NCBI RefSeq assembly: GCF_031458095.1
Contig: NZ_JAVDXU010000001.1
Span: forward strand, 620,001 to 684,000
Length of the DNA stretch: 64,000 bases
Direction: 5' to 3'
Origin: Pelomonas saccharophila_A
Lineage (GTDB): Bacteria; Pseudomonadota; Gammaproteobacteria; Burkholderiales; Burkholderiaceae_C
The position numbers and the translations under genes were made by a program. Under the pieces are notes generated by a model. The model saw nothing but the letters and a program-made list of their open reading frames with translations, was not told where the DNA came from and made no database searches. Below, piece by piece: positions 32,988 through 41,206 of the stretch; the stretch's first letter is position 1; every line of letters starts with the position of its first letter.

Positions 32988-34331
32988 TCAAAGCACGGTG
33001 ATGTCTTGGTGCCGCGGCACCAGCGCCTTCATGGCGAGCCAGGCGACGAGGTAGGCCAGCGCGCAAATGGAGAACATGATCATGTAGCCCGTCGTCAGCT
33101 CGCCGCGCGCACCATAGGCATCGAAGATCCAGCCGCCGAGCTTGGACACAGCCACGCCGCCCAGGCCGCCGGCCATGCCGCCGATGCCGACAACCGAACC
33201 GATGGCCCGCTTGGGGAACATGTCCGACACGGTGGTGAAGAGATTGGCCGACCAGGCCTGATGCGCCGACGCGCCGATGCCGATCAGCAGCACGGGCATC
33301 CAGTAGCTGATGCCGCCGAGCGGCTGGGCCAGCAGCACCACCAAGGGGAAGAAGGCGATCACCCGCATGGCCCGCATGCGGCCGTCATAGGGCATGTAGC
33401 CGCGCTGCATGAAATAGGTCGGGAACCAGCCGCCGCCGATGCTGCCGATCATGGTCATGCTGTAAAGCACCGTCAGCGGCAGTGCGATGTCCGTCGTGCT
33501 CATGCCGTACTGGCTGGTGAGATATTTGGGCAGCCAGAACAGGTAGAACCACCAGACGCCGTCGGTCAGGAATTTGCCGACGACGAAGGCCCAGGTCTGG
33601 CGATGCGCGAGAAGACGGAACCACGGCACCTTGGCGCCTGCATCGGCGGGCGCGGTGGCCTCGCGGTCGCTGTTGATGTAAGCCAGCTCCGCAGCGCCCA
33701 GCCGGCGCTGCTGGGACGGCGCGTCGTAACAGCTCACCCACAGTGCGATCCACAGGAAGCCGATGGCGCCGATGGCGATGAAAGCCATCTGCCAGCCCCA
33801 GGTGACGGCGATCCAGGGGACGGTCAGCGGCGCCAGGATCGCGCCGACGTTGGCACCGGAGTTGAAGATGCCGGTCGCGAGGGATCGCTCCTTCTTGGGG
33901 AAGTATTCGGCCGTCGCCTTGATGGCCGCGGGGAAGTTGCCGGCCTCGCCCAGGGCCAGCACGGCGCGCGACACCATGAAGCCCGCCACGGACACGGGCA
34001 GGCCAATGCCGAGCGCAGCCATCAGGCCGCCGATGGGCACGGAGAAGGCATGCATCATGGCGCCCACCGACCACACGCCAACAGCGATGGCGAATGCACG
34101 CTTGGTGCCGATCGCGTCGATGAAGCGGCCGGCGAACAGCATGGAGATCGCGTAGCCGAACTGGAAGACCGCCGTGATGTTGGCGTAATCGGTGTTGGAC
34201 CAGCCGAACTCCTTGGACAGGGCCGGGGCCAGCAGGCTGAGGACTTGCCGGTCCAGGTAGTTGACCGTGGTGGCGAAGAACAGCAGCGCACAGATGGTCC
34301 ACCTGTAGTTGCCCATGCCTTGCTGGCTCAT
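32988..34331 (-). CDS. MFS transporter, hexuronate (ExuT/ACS) type
   Basis: 447 residues, twelve hydrophobic segments. The anion:cation symporter signature is seen in TTVNYLDRQVLSLLAPALS and FQFGYAISMLFAGRFIDAIGTKRAFA, and in GEAGNFPAAIKATAEYFPKKERSLATG. This branch imports hexuronates such as glucuronate and galacturonate. The start has a near-ideal ribosome site (GGAGGG, 7 nt from the ATG). It lies between the GH35 gene (15 nt upstream) and the GH2 gene (17 nt downstream), so the operon takes up uronate released from a galactose-containing polymer. Substrate assignment is by family. Confidence 0.9.
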   Translation of the reverse strand: MSQQGMGNYRWTICALLFFATTVNYLDRQVLSLLAPALSKEFGWSNTDYANITAVFQFGYAISMLFAGRFIDAIGTKRAFAIAVGVWSVGAMMHAFSVPIGGLMAALGIGLPVSVAGFMVSRAVLALGEAGNFPAAIKATAEYFPKKERSLATGIFNSGANVGAILAPLTVPWIAVTWGWQMAFIAIGAIGFLWIALWVSCYDAPSQQRRLGAAELAYINSDREATAPADAGAKVPWFRLLAHRQTWAFVVGKFLTDGVWWFYLFWLPKYLTSQYGMSTTDIALPLTVLYSMTMIGSIGGGWFPTYFMQRGYMPYDGRMRAMRVIAFFPLVVLLAQPLGGISYWMPVLLIGIGASAHQAWSANLFTTVSDMFPKRAIGSVVGIGGMAGGLGGVAVSKLGGWIFDAYGARGELTTGYMIMFSICALAYLVAWLAMKALVPRHQDITVL

Positions 34332-34345
34332 GTTCAACCCTCCGC

Positions 34346-36700
34346 TCATTCGTTCGAAACCAGGCGGTCACCGACGAACACGCGATAGCGCCGGATCCGG
34401 CCCGTGACGCAGTCCGGCCCCTGGCGCGGCGTGTAGCGCAGGCCGGCGATGTCGACGGGTGCGCCGAGGTCGATGATCAGGCGGGGCGGGCCCGAGGGCC
34501 GAGGGGTGCCGCTGTAGGCCGTGTGCCAGTAGTCGGTGGCCTGGCCATTGATCGCGTTCAGGGCGCCGCCGTCTTCCTTGCGCGCCTCCTCGCTGCTGGC
34601 ATAGGCAATGGTCCACGCAGTCTGGTTCAGCGGCTGGCCCTGGGCATCCAGCAGCGCCAGTTCGGCGATGGCCGCATGGGGCTTGCCGTCGAAGGTGTCG
34701 ACCACCTCGATGCAGAGCTGGCGGCCATGGGCCACGGCCGCAAAGCGCAGGTCCTGGGTCGCCGGGCCGCTGGCGAACTGTCCCTCATGCACGGGCTTGA
34801 GCCCGGCCAGGCGCGGGCGTGCGGTGCTGGGCGGTCGCTTCAGATCGCGGTCGGGTTGCAATTGGTCGAGGATGGGCGTCGTGAGCCCCGCGATGCGGTT
34901 GGCCCGCGGGCCGGTTAGGTCCAGCACCACGACCTCGTTGCGGCCGGCCTGGATCCACGGACCGGGCAGGTACATGGTCTGCGTCGGGCCGATGCTCCAG
35001 TAGCGGCCCAGGCAGCGGCCATTGATCCAGACGATGCCCTGGCCCCAGCCGGACATGTCGAGGAAGGTGTCGGCCTGCTGCGCCGCCTCGAAGCTGCCGC
35101 GCCAGAAGGCGGGGCCCGTCTGGCGTTTGGCCTGCCAGCGCAGCGGAGGCAGCTCGCCGTCGACGCCGAAGTCGATGGCGCGGATCTGCCAGCCGGTGAG
35201 CTCCTGCGCCTTGTCCTTGGCCGTGCGCAGCATCACCGGGCCTTGCAGCCCCTTGCGGTCATGCACCTCCATGCCGAAGTTCACACGGGCAATCGTGTAG
35301 AGCAGGATCTCGACGACGGTGTCGCGGCTGCGTGCCGGCACATCGACGCCGAAGCGCCGGTAACGCGTGTCCATCGTGCCAACCAGACGGCCGTCGACGA
35401 ACACCCAGGCCAGGTCGCGCGCATTCGCGGCCTCCAGCTTGCCGGCAGGGCCGGCGGGCAGCGTGGTGCGATAGGCAACCAGACCGCGGCTGATGTCGTA
35501 CTGCTCGATGTTCTTTGGCGACTCCGCCTGGATGGCCTGGGCCTGCAGATTGGCGAGCACCGGCGCCGTCTCGGTGAGGGTGAACGAAGGGATGACCATC
35601 ACCGGCAACCTGGCGGGCGGGTCGGGCAGGATCTCACCGGGCTTCAGGTGCTTGGCGAGGCATTCACGGTAGGTGCGGAACTTGTCGCCCACCCAGCCGG
35701 CCTCGCCGATGGGCGCGTCGTAGTCATAGCTGGTCGTGTCGGGCCGGAAGGGGCGGTCGCAGCCGCCCCACAGGCCGAAGGTCGTGCCGCCATGGGCCAT
35801 GTAGAGGCTGAACGAGCCGTTCGCGCCCAGCATGGCGTCGATGTCCTGGATGGCGCGAGCGTTGTCGCCGCGGCGGTGGGGGGCACCCCAGGTGTCAAAC
35901 CAGCCGGAGTAGTACTCACCGCACATCCGCGGCCCCTTTTGCAGCTCGGCCAAGGCCTTGAACCCGCCGGCCGGATCGCTGCCGAAGTTGGCCACCGTGA
36001 ACAGCTCCGGGATGTGGGTCTTGCCGACCGCATTGGTCGGGTTGCACTGGAACAACGGCACGTCGAAGCCGCCGTCGAGCACGGCCTGGCGCATCACCCG
36101 CATGTATTCCTTGTCGTCGCTGAGGAAGCCGTATTCGTTCTCCACCTGCACCATCAGGATGGGACCGCCCTGCGTGACCTGCATCGGCCCCAGCACCCGG
36201 CCGACCTCCTTCAGCCAGCGCCGCGCCGGCTGCACGAAGGCGTCGTCGCGGCTGCGCAGGAAAGCGTCGCCCGGGTGCTTCAGCAGCCACCACGGCAGGC
36301 CACCCATCTCCCATTCGGCGCAGGCATAGGGGCCGGGGCGCAGGATGACCCAAAGGCCTTCAGCCTGGGCCTGCCGGCAGAACTCGACGGCATCGCGCTG
36401 GCCTTCCCATCGGTACTGGCCTTCGCGCCACTCGTGGTAGTTCCAGAACAGATAGGCGCAGACGGTGTTCATGCCCATGGCCTTGATGGCCTGGAGCCGG
36501 TGCTTCCAGTACTCGCGCGGCACGCGGGCGAAGTGCATTTCGCCGCAGCGGATCTGCAAGGGCTTGCCGTCGAGAAGGAAGTCGGCCTCGCCGATCGTGA
36601 AGCGCTGTGCTGCCGCGCTGGCAGGCGGTGGGTTGAGCAGGAGCGTGGCGCCCGATGCGGCCGCCCCGAGCAGCCGACGACGAGGTAGAAGAACGGTCAT
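34346..36700 (-). CDS. GH35 beta-galactosidase with C-terminal discoidin-like domain
   Basis: 784 residues. The first ~30 residues have a Tat-like signal (RRRLLGAAASGATLLL). GH35 barrel: FNYHEW-type motif FWNYHEWREGQY, LRPGPYACAEWEMGG, acid/base Glu in VENEYGF (~residue 188) and nucleophile Glu in CGEYYSGWFDTWG (~262). Two jelly-roll regions follow (WGQGIVWINGRCLGRYW), and the final ~140 residues resemble an F5/8C-type (discoidin) domain. Enzymes of this type remove beta-1,3 or beta-1,4 galactose from plant galactans. It is the first gene of a leftward operon with the MFS and GH2 genes. Confidence 0.92.
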   Translation of the reverse strand: MTVLLPRRRLLGAAASGATLLLNPPPASAAAQRFTIGEADFLLDGKPLQIRCGEMHFARVPREYWKHRLQAIKAMGMNTVCAYLFWNYHEWREGQYRWEGQRDAVEFCRQAQAEGLWVILRPGPYACAEWEMGGLPWWLLKHPGDAFLRSRDDAFVQPARRWLKEVGRVLGPMQVTQGGPILMVQVENEYGFLSDDKEYMRVMRQAVLDGGFDVPLFQCNPTNAVGKTHIPELFTVANFGSDPAGGFKALAELQKGPRMCGEYYSGWFDTWGAPHRRGDNARAIQDIDAMLGANGSFSLYMAHGGTTFGLWGGCDRPFRPDTTSYDYDAPIGEAGWVGDKFRTYRECLAKHLKPGEILPDPPARLPVMVIPSFTLTETAPVLANLQAQAIQAESPKNIEQYDISRGLVAYRTTLPAGPAGKLEAANARDLAWVFVDGRLVGTMDTRYRRFGVDVPARSRDTVVEILLYTIARVNFGMEVHDRKGLQGPVMLRTAKDKAQELTGWQIRAIDFGVDGELPPLRWQAKRQTGPAFWRGSFEAAQQADTFLDMSGWGQGIVWINGRCLGRYWSIGPTQTMYLPGPWIQAGRNEVVVLDLTGPRANRIAGLTTPILDQLQPDRDLKRPPSTARPRLAGLKPVHEGQFASGPATQDLRFAAVAHGRQLCIEVVDTFDGKPHAAIAELALLDAQGQPLNQTAWTIAYASSEEARKEDGGALNAINGQATDYWHTAYSGTPRPSGPPRLIIDLGAPVDIAGLRYTPRQGPDCVTGRIRRYRVFVGDRLVSNE

Positions 36701-36729
36701 GGTGGGTTCCGGATTCGGCAGTCTTGATC

Positions 36730-36763
36730 AAAAAACACCCCGCCTCGCAAGGCGAGACAGGGT
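36730..36763 (-). terminator. Terminator downstream of TonB receptor 1
   Basis: On the minus strand a GC stem (CGCCT-TGCG-AGGCG, flanked by a CACCC/GGGTG pairing with a bulge) is followed by six Ts. It lies 50-85 nt after the receptor stop and before the GH35 start, so it separates the receptor transcript from the GH35 - MFS - GH2 operon. Confidence 0.65.
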
Positions 36764-36814
36764 GAACTGCGCGCGCCTGAGCGCCGCACGGAGAGACAGG
36801 GAGGGCGACAAGCC

Positions 36815-39571
36815 TCAGAACGCCACCCGCACACCGACGTTGAAGCGGCGGCCGACGTCTTCCAGCGTCAGGAATTGCGACTCGTTGTTCGCATACTCGT
36901 GCATGCGTTCGTTGTTCAGGTTGATCGCATCCGCATACAGCGAGACCAGGGGCGTCACGTTGTAGCGCACGCTCGCGTCGGCCTGGCCATAGGCGGCACG
37001 GGTACGCGGCAAGGTGCTGCCGCCGCCGCAGTCGACGGAGAAGTGGTTGCGCCAGTTGTAGCTCAGGCGCGCCTGGAAGCGGCTGTTCTCGTAGAACACC
37101 GAGCCGTTGTAGGACTGCTTGGACAGGCCCGGATAGCCGCAGGTCGCCACGCCGCCTTCACGCTCGGCGTTGGCGTCCACGTAGGTGAAGTTGGCCGCCA
37201 CGCCGAAGCCCTGAAGCAGGCTGCTGTTCGCGTCGAAAGCGTATTGCCCAGCCAGTTCCAGCCCCTTGATCTTGCCGTGCTGGCCATTGCGGATGCGGGT
37301 GTCGTGCGCGATCTCGGCGTACTGCGGCAGCTGCACGTCGACCAGCTGGGTTTCCAGGAAGTCGGTGACCTTCTTGTGGAAGACGGCGGCGCTGAGGTAG
37401 TTGGTCTTGGACAGATACCACTCCAGCGACGCGTCCAGGTTGGTCGAGCGCATCGGCCTGAGGTAGGGGTTGCCACCGCCGGTCTGCACGTCGCCATAGC
37501 GACCGCCGTACCAGTTGTCCACGCCCATCTGGTTCAGCGTGGGGCGAGTCAAGGTCTTGGAGGCGGCCAAGCGCAGCACCAGGTCCCGGGTCAGGTCCAG
37601 CCTGAGGTTGGCCGACGGCAGCAGGTTGTTGTAGCTGTTGTCGACCGAGTTCACGGTGCTCGGGCCGTAGTTCAGGATGTAGGTGGTGTCGTTGGGGCTC
37701 TTGACGGCCGACAGCAGCACCCGGCTGATGCCCATCGACGTGGAGTTCACGTGCACATAGCGCACGCCCGCATTGCCCGACCAGCCGTCGCCCTCCCATT
37801 TGCTGTCGACGAAGAGGCTGGCCACCTTCTCCTTGACAGCCCACATCGACGGCTTGGTGTAGTCGATGGCCATCGGGCCGTTGGGGTACTTGGTCTTGTC
37901 GCCGTAGAGCGCCGGGTCGTTGGACTGCGCGATCAGCGACGGCTGGTTCAGGTAGGCCATGTAGGCATAGGGGTCGAACCTGAGGAAGGTCGATGGCATC
38001 GCGCCCTCCGCGCCCAGGATGTTGTCGAGCTTGCTCACCGTGAACAGCGAGGCCGGCAGCGACACGTGATAGCCGCTGAAGGCGTTCCACGAATCGCTGT
38101 TCCACTGGGTGCGGTCGACCTTGCGGCGCGAGGCCGACAGGCCGAACTGCAGGCCCTTGAAGGCGCCGATCTCGTGCTCCCAACCCAGGTTGACGCGGCC
38201 TTCCTTCAGATCGTCGCCGTTGCGGATCTGACCGTAGGCCACCGCGTGGGCGCGCACCGCGGTGGGGTCGGAGAGGCTGTCGCCGAAGTGGATGGTGGGC
38301 GTGCCGTCGAAGGTCAGCGTGTCGCCGTTCTTGGGCACCATGCCGGCGACGATCCACATGTCGGGCGAGCCGGAGGTCGTGCGCGACGTCGACAGGTCGG
38401 CTTCGAGGTTCCACTCGGGCGCCAGCGCCCACTTGGCATTGCCGCCCAAGGCCTTGGTCGTCGACAGCCGGTCGCCGGCCTTGACGATCATGTCGTTGGA
38501 GTTCGCCTCGCCGAGCAGCTTGCCGGGACCGGCGATCTGGGGGTTGTTGGCGAAGAAGGTCGAGCCCGGCCGCAGGAAGCTGGTGATCTGGTTGTCGGCG
38601 TTGTACTTGACGCCGAGCTGGGTGGGATTGTTCCAGTCACTGACTGCGATGACGTCGTTCTTCTGGTCCAGGCGCGAGTACAGCGCATCGGCCGAGAGCT
38701 TGAGCGTCGAGGTCGGATTGAACTGGACCGTGCCCGCGGCCACCAGGCGCTTGCGGCGCTCGTTCTCTTCCTGGAAGCCGAAGCTTTGGGGGATGTACAG
38801 CTTCTTGACCGTGACGTCGGCCATCGTCAGGTTCTTGGAATTGAGATCGCCGTTGATCAGCGACACGTCCTTGTAGTTCCACGCGTCGTTGACCGCCTTG
38901 GTCTGCTTCGAGGCGCGGTCGGTATAGGACAGGGAACCGCTGACGCCGAAGCTGCGGTCGTCGTTCGCGAACGAGTACATCGCGCTCGCATTGGGCGTCT
39001 TTTTCTTGGAGTTCGAATCGTAGGAGCCGGACAGGTTCAGCACCGCGCTGTGACCTTTGCGGCCCGACAGCGGACGCGCCGTCTGAATATCGACCGTGGA
39101 GCCGATGCCGCCTTCCGGAAGAAAGGCCTGGGCCGTCTTGTAAACCAGGGCCTTCGAGATGAGATCGGGCGACAGCAGGTCGAACGAGAACTCGCGGCCG
39201 CCGGTATCGCTGGTCATGGTGCGGCCATTGACGAGCACATTGTTGAATTCCGGCCCCAACCCGCGCACGGAAATATACCGGCCTTCGCCGTTGTTGCGCT
39301 GGATCTGCACGCCGGTGACGCGCTGCAGCGATTCGGCGATATTCGTGTCGGGGAATTTGCCGGCGTCTTCCGCCGACACCGCGTCCACCACGCCCTCCTG
39401 CATGCGCTTGGTCGCGACCGACGACTCCAACGAGGCCCGGATGCCGGTGACGACGACCCGCTCCAGATCCTGCTTGGCGTTTGCCGCCTCCTGCGCCTGC
39501 ACCGACGGCACCAGCCACAATTGACCGATCAAACCGGCGAGGATGGTTTTGATGAAATACTCTGACCGCAT
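36815..39571 (-). CDS. TonB-dependent receptor 1 (Caulobacter/Xanthomonas type)
   Basis: 918 residues. Signal peptide ends at VPSVQAQ (~residue 27). The plug domain starts with LERVVVTGIRASLESSV and carries DVVSAEDAGKFPD-like motif AVSAEDAGKFPDTNIAESLQ and GLGPEFNNVLVNGR. A 22-strand barrel follows, ending in the expected C-terminal Phe (VGVRVAF). This is the TIGR01782 type, used for active import of plant oligosaccharides in Caulobacter, Xanthomonas and related Burkholderiales. It stands alone between a terminator downstream and its own promoter region upstream, but its position next to the GH35 operon points to galactoside-type oligosaccharides as cargo. Confidence 0.92.
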   Translation of the reverse strand: MRSEYFIKTILAGLIGQLWLVPSVQAQEAANAKQDLERVVVTGIRASLESSVATKRMQEGVVDAVSAEDAGKFPDTNIAESLQRVTGVQIQRNNGEGRYISVRGLGPEFNNVLVNGRTMTSDTGGREFSFDLLSPDLISKALVYKTAQAFLPEGGIGSTVDIQTARPLSGRKGHSAVLNLSGSYDSNSKKKTPNASAMYSFANDDRSFGVSGSLSYTDRASKQTKAVNDAWNYKDVSLINGDLNSKNLTMADVTVKKLYIPQSFGFQEENERRKRLVAAGTVQFNPTSTLKLSADALYSRLDQKNDVIAVSDWNNPTQLGVKYNADNQITSFLRPGSTFFANNPQIAGPGKLLGEANSNDMIVKAGDRLSTTKALGGNAKWALAPEWNLEADLSTSRTTSGSPDMWIVAGMVPKNGDTLTFDGTPTIHFGDSLSDPTAVRAHAVAYGQIRNGDDLKEGRVNLGWEHEIGAFKGLQFGLSASRRKVDRTQWNSDSWNAFSGYHVSLPASLFTVSKLDNILGAEGAMPSTFLRFDPYAYMAYLNQPSLIAQSNDPALYGDKTKYPNGPMAIDYTKPSMWAVKEKVASLFVDSKWEGDGWSGNAGVRYVHVNSTSMGISRVLLSAVKSPNDTTYILNYGPSTVNSVDNSYNNLLPSANLRLDLTRDLVLRLAASKTLTRPTLNQMGVDNWYGGRYGDVQTGGGNPYLRPMRSTNLDASLEWYLSKTNYLSAAVFHKKVTDFLETQLVDVQLPQYAEIAHDTRIRNGQHGKIKGLELAGQYAFDANSSLLQGFGVAANFTYVDANAEREGGVATCGYPGLSKQSYNGSVFYENSRFQARLSYNWRNHFSVDCGGGSTLPRTRAAYGQADASVRYNVTPLVSLYADAINLNNERMHEYANNESQFLTLEDVGRRFNVGVRVAF

Positions 39572-39598
39572 GGTTGTCTCCGTGAGGTGGATATGCTC

Positions 39599-39620
39599 GG
39601 CGGGTATTTAAAAACCCGCC
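39599..39620 (-). promoter_or_regulatory. Leader hairpin of TonB receptor 1
   Basis: GGCGGGT / ACCCGCC (7-bp perfect arms) around an AT-rich 8-nt loop, about 30 nt before the receptor start, hence in its 5' leader. The stem could limit translation or be bound by a regulator. The 245-nt gap around it holds no gene. Confidence 0.4.
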
Positions 39621-39815
39621 ACCTTATTGATTTCAATCATTACCCTGCATGGCACACAAACCATGAGCAGGTAATGCCGAAAGGCTAGCACTGCCGAATA
39701 TGCCGTTCCTATATCGTTTTGCATTCGGCGCATCAAAAGTTCATATAGCTGCCGAAGTACATCCAGTTACGGAGTAATGCGCCAAGATCTTTCACGGACG
39801 ATTGCATTCCTCCCC

Positions 39816-41147
39816 TCAGATCTGCGGGCGCCATCGCAGCACCCTCACCTTGCTGGCCGCGGCATTGGCGGCGCCCTCCTCGTCCACCTGCTGCACGGCC
39901 TGCAGGAACAGGTTCAATTCCCCCTGCCGGCGCCACAGCTCCGTGTCGAAACTGGGCTCCCAGGCCCCGACGGAGTCCGCCGTCAGGTCGTGCAAGGTCC
40001 AGCGCCCGGCGCTGAGGTCGGCAATGCGCGCGACCGACACCTTGCTGCCGCGCTCCTCGTCGCGGAACACGAGCAGCGCCGCCGGCTCGCCAGCCTTCAG
40101 GCCCACCATGATTTGCGGGCGCGACACGGGAATCGCCTTGGTGCCTACACCGCTGAGCGAAAACGGCGTGCGCCGGAAGCCCAGTTCCAGTTCCCGCCAG
40201 GCGCCGTCGCGGCGGTAGACCACCTGGTACTGCGGCACCGTGCCGCCCGCACGCCGCCAGTAGCTGGCGATGTAGGGCTGGCCGTCCCGGTCGGCCGACA
40301 TCGAGGTCTGGTTGATCAACTCGCTGTTCTGCGGGATGCGCGCGGCGTACTCGGCGCTGGCCGCCGTGATGGGCAGGGCATAGGCCCGGCCGTCCGAGGT
40401 CTCCCAGGTCCGGCCACCGTCACGCGAGCGGGCGTAGGCCAGGTCGTGGTTGCTGGCGACGTCCGGCGATTCGCGCCAGACCCAGGACAGATGCAGGGTG
40501 CCGCGGTGGTCGAGAAAGGCCTGCCAGTAGGCGTTGCGCCGCCCTTCCCCGCTGATCAGGTTGCTGTGCAATCTCGTCCACGCCTGCGTGGCCACGTCGT
40601 AACGGTGGATGACCAGGTTGCCCCGGCCCGAGCCGCCGTCCCGGTAGAAGAACAGCAGATTGCCGTCGGGCTGGCGGTGGAACTCGGGATAGGACACGGA
40701 GCCCTCGCCCTGCCCCGTCATCGGCATTTCGGCCGTCATCTCCAGAGCGCCGGGCCGCAGGCTGCGCGCGTAGCGCAGAGCGCTGTTGTGGTGGTCCCAG
40801 GCGAGATGCAGGTAGTTCGCACCGTCGACCATGATGCTGATGCTGTTGTGCGCATCCAGCGCATGGCCTTTGTAGGGCGTGGTCTTCAGCTCCCAGGCAT
40901 CGCTGCCGAGCTTGCGCTTGCCCAGCACGACGTTGGCCTCCTGGTCGTAGTAGGCGATGTATTGCACATCGCCCTGCGTGACGAGGGCGTTCTTGCGGAA
41001 CACCACGGCGTTGACGGAGTTCCGCGCCCAGCCCTCACCCACGTCCAAAAGGCGCACGTCGCTCGCGGGCACGCCCTCGCCTGGAGGAGCGGCTGCGCAA
41101 CCGGCGACCAATGCCGCAATGACCAGAGCAAACGATGCTGTTTTCAT
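39816..41147 (-). CDS. BNR_4-repeat beta-propeller lipoprotein, candidate polysaccharide lyase
   Basis: 443 residues. A lipobox (ALVAGC, Cys at residue 17) marks an outer-membrane or periplasmic lipoprotein. The body is a BNR_4 seven-bladed propeller: DAHNSISIMVDG, LHLAWDHHN, FFYRDGGSGRGN, SRDGGRTW. The two His, in AHN (~99) and DHH (~118/119), about 20 residues apart, and the nearby Tyr/Arg resemble the catalytic His pair of propeller lyases of families PL24/PL25. Propeller enzymes with other activities (GH145, PL42) also exist. I therefore call it a candidate lyase or rhamnose/uronate-cleaving enzyme. It follows TonB receptor 2 by 60 nt on the same strand. Confidence 0.75.
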   Translation of the reverse strand: MKTASFALVIAALVAGCAAAPPGEGVPASDVRLLDVGEGWARNSVNAVVFRKNALVTQGDVQYIAYYDQEANVVLGKRKLGSDAWELKTTPYKGHALDAHNSISIMVDGANYLHLAWDHHNSALRYARSLRPGALEMTAEMPMTGQGEGSVSYPEFHRQPDGNLLFFYRDGGSGRGNLVIHRYDVATQAWTRLHSNLISGEGRRNAYWQAFLDHRGTLHLSWVWRESPDVASNHDLAYARSRDGGRTWETSDGRAYALPITAASAEYAARIPQNSELINQTSMSADRDGQPYIASYWRRAGGTVPQYQVVYRRDGAWRELELGFRRTPFSLSGVGTKAIPVSRPQIMVGLKAGEPAALLVFRDEERGSKVSVARIADLSAGRWTLHDLTADSVGAWEPSFDTELWRRQGELNLFLQAVQQVDEEGAANAAASKVRVLRWRPQI

Positions 41148-41206
41148 GCGAGGGCAAAGGGGCGAGCCTTGCATGAAGCCCGCCCTGCATTCAATCAACG
41201 TCGTGC

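Noticed and set aside
39572..39815. Riboswitch (cobalamin or thiamine type) before the TonB receptors
   Set aside because: No conserved box of these riboswitches was seen; only a simple hairpin and LacI-type sites are present.
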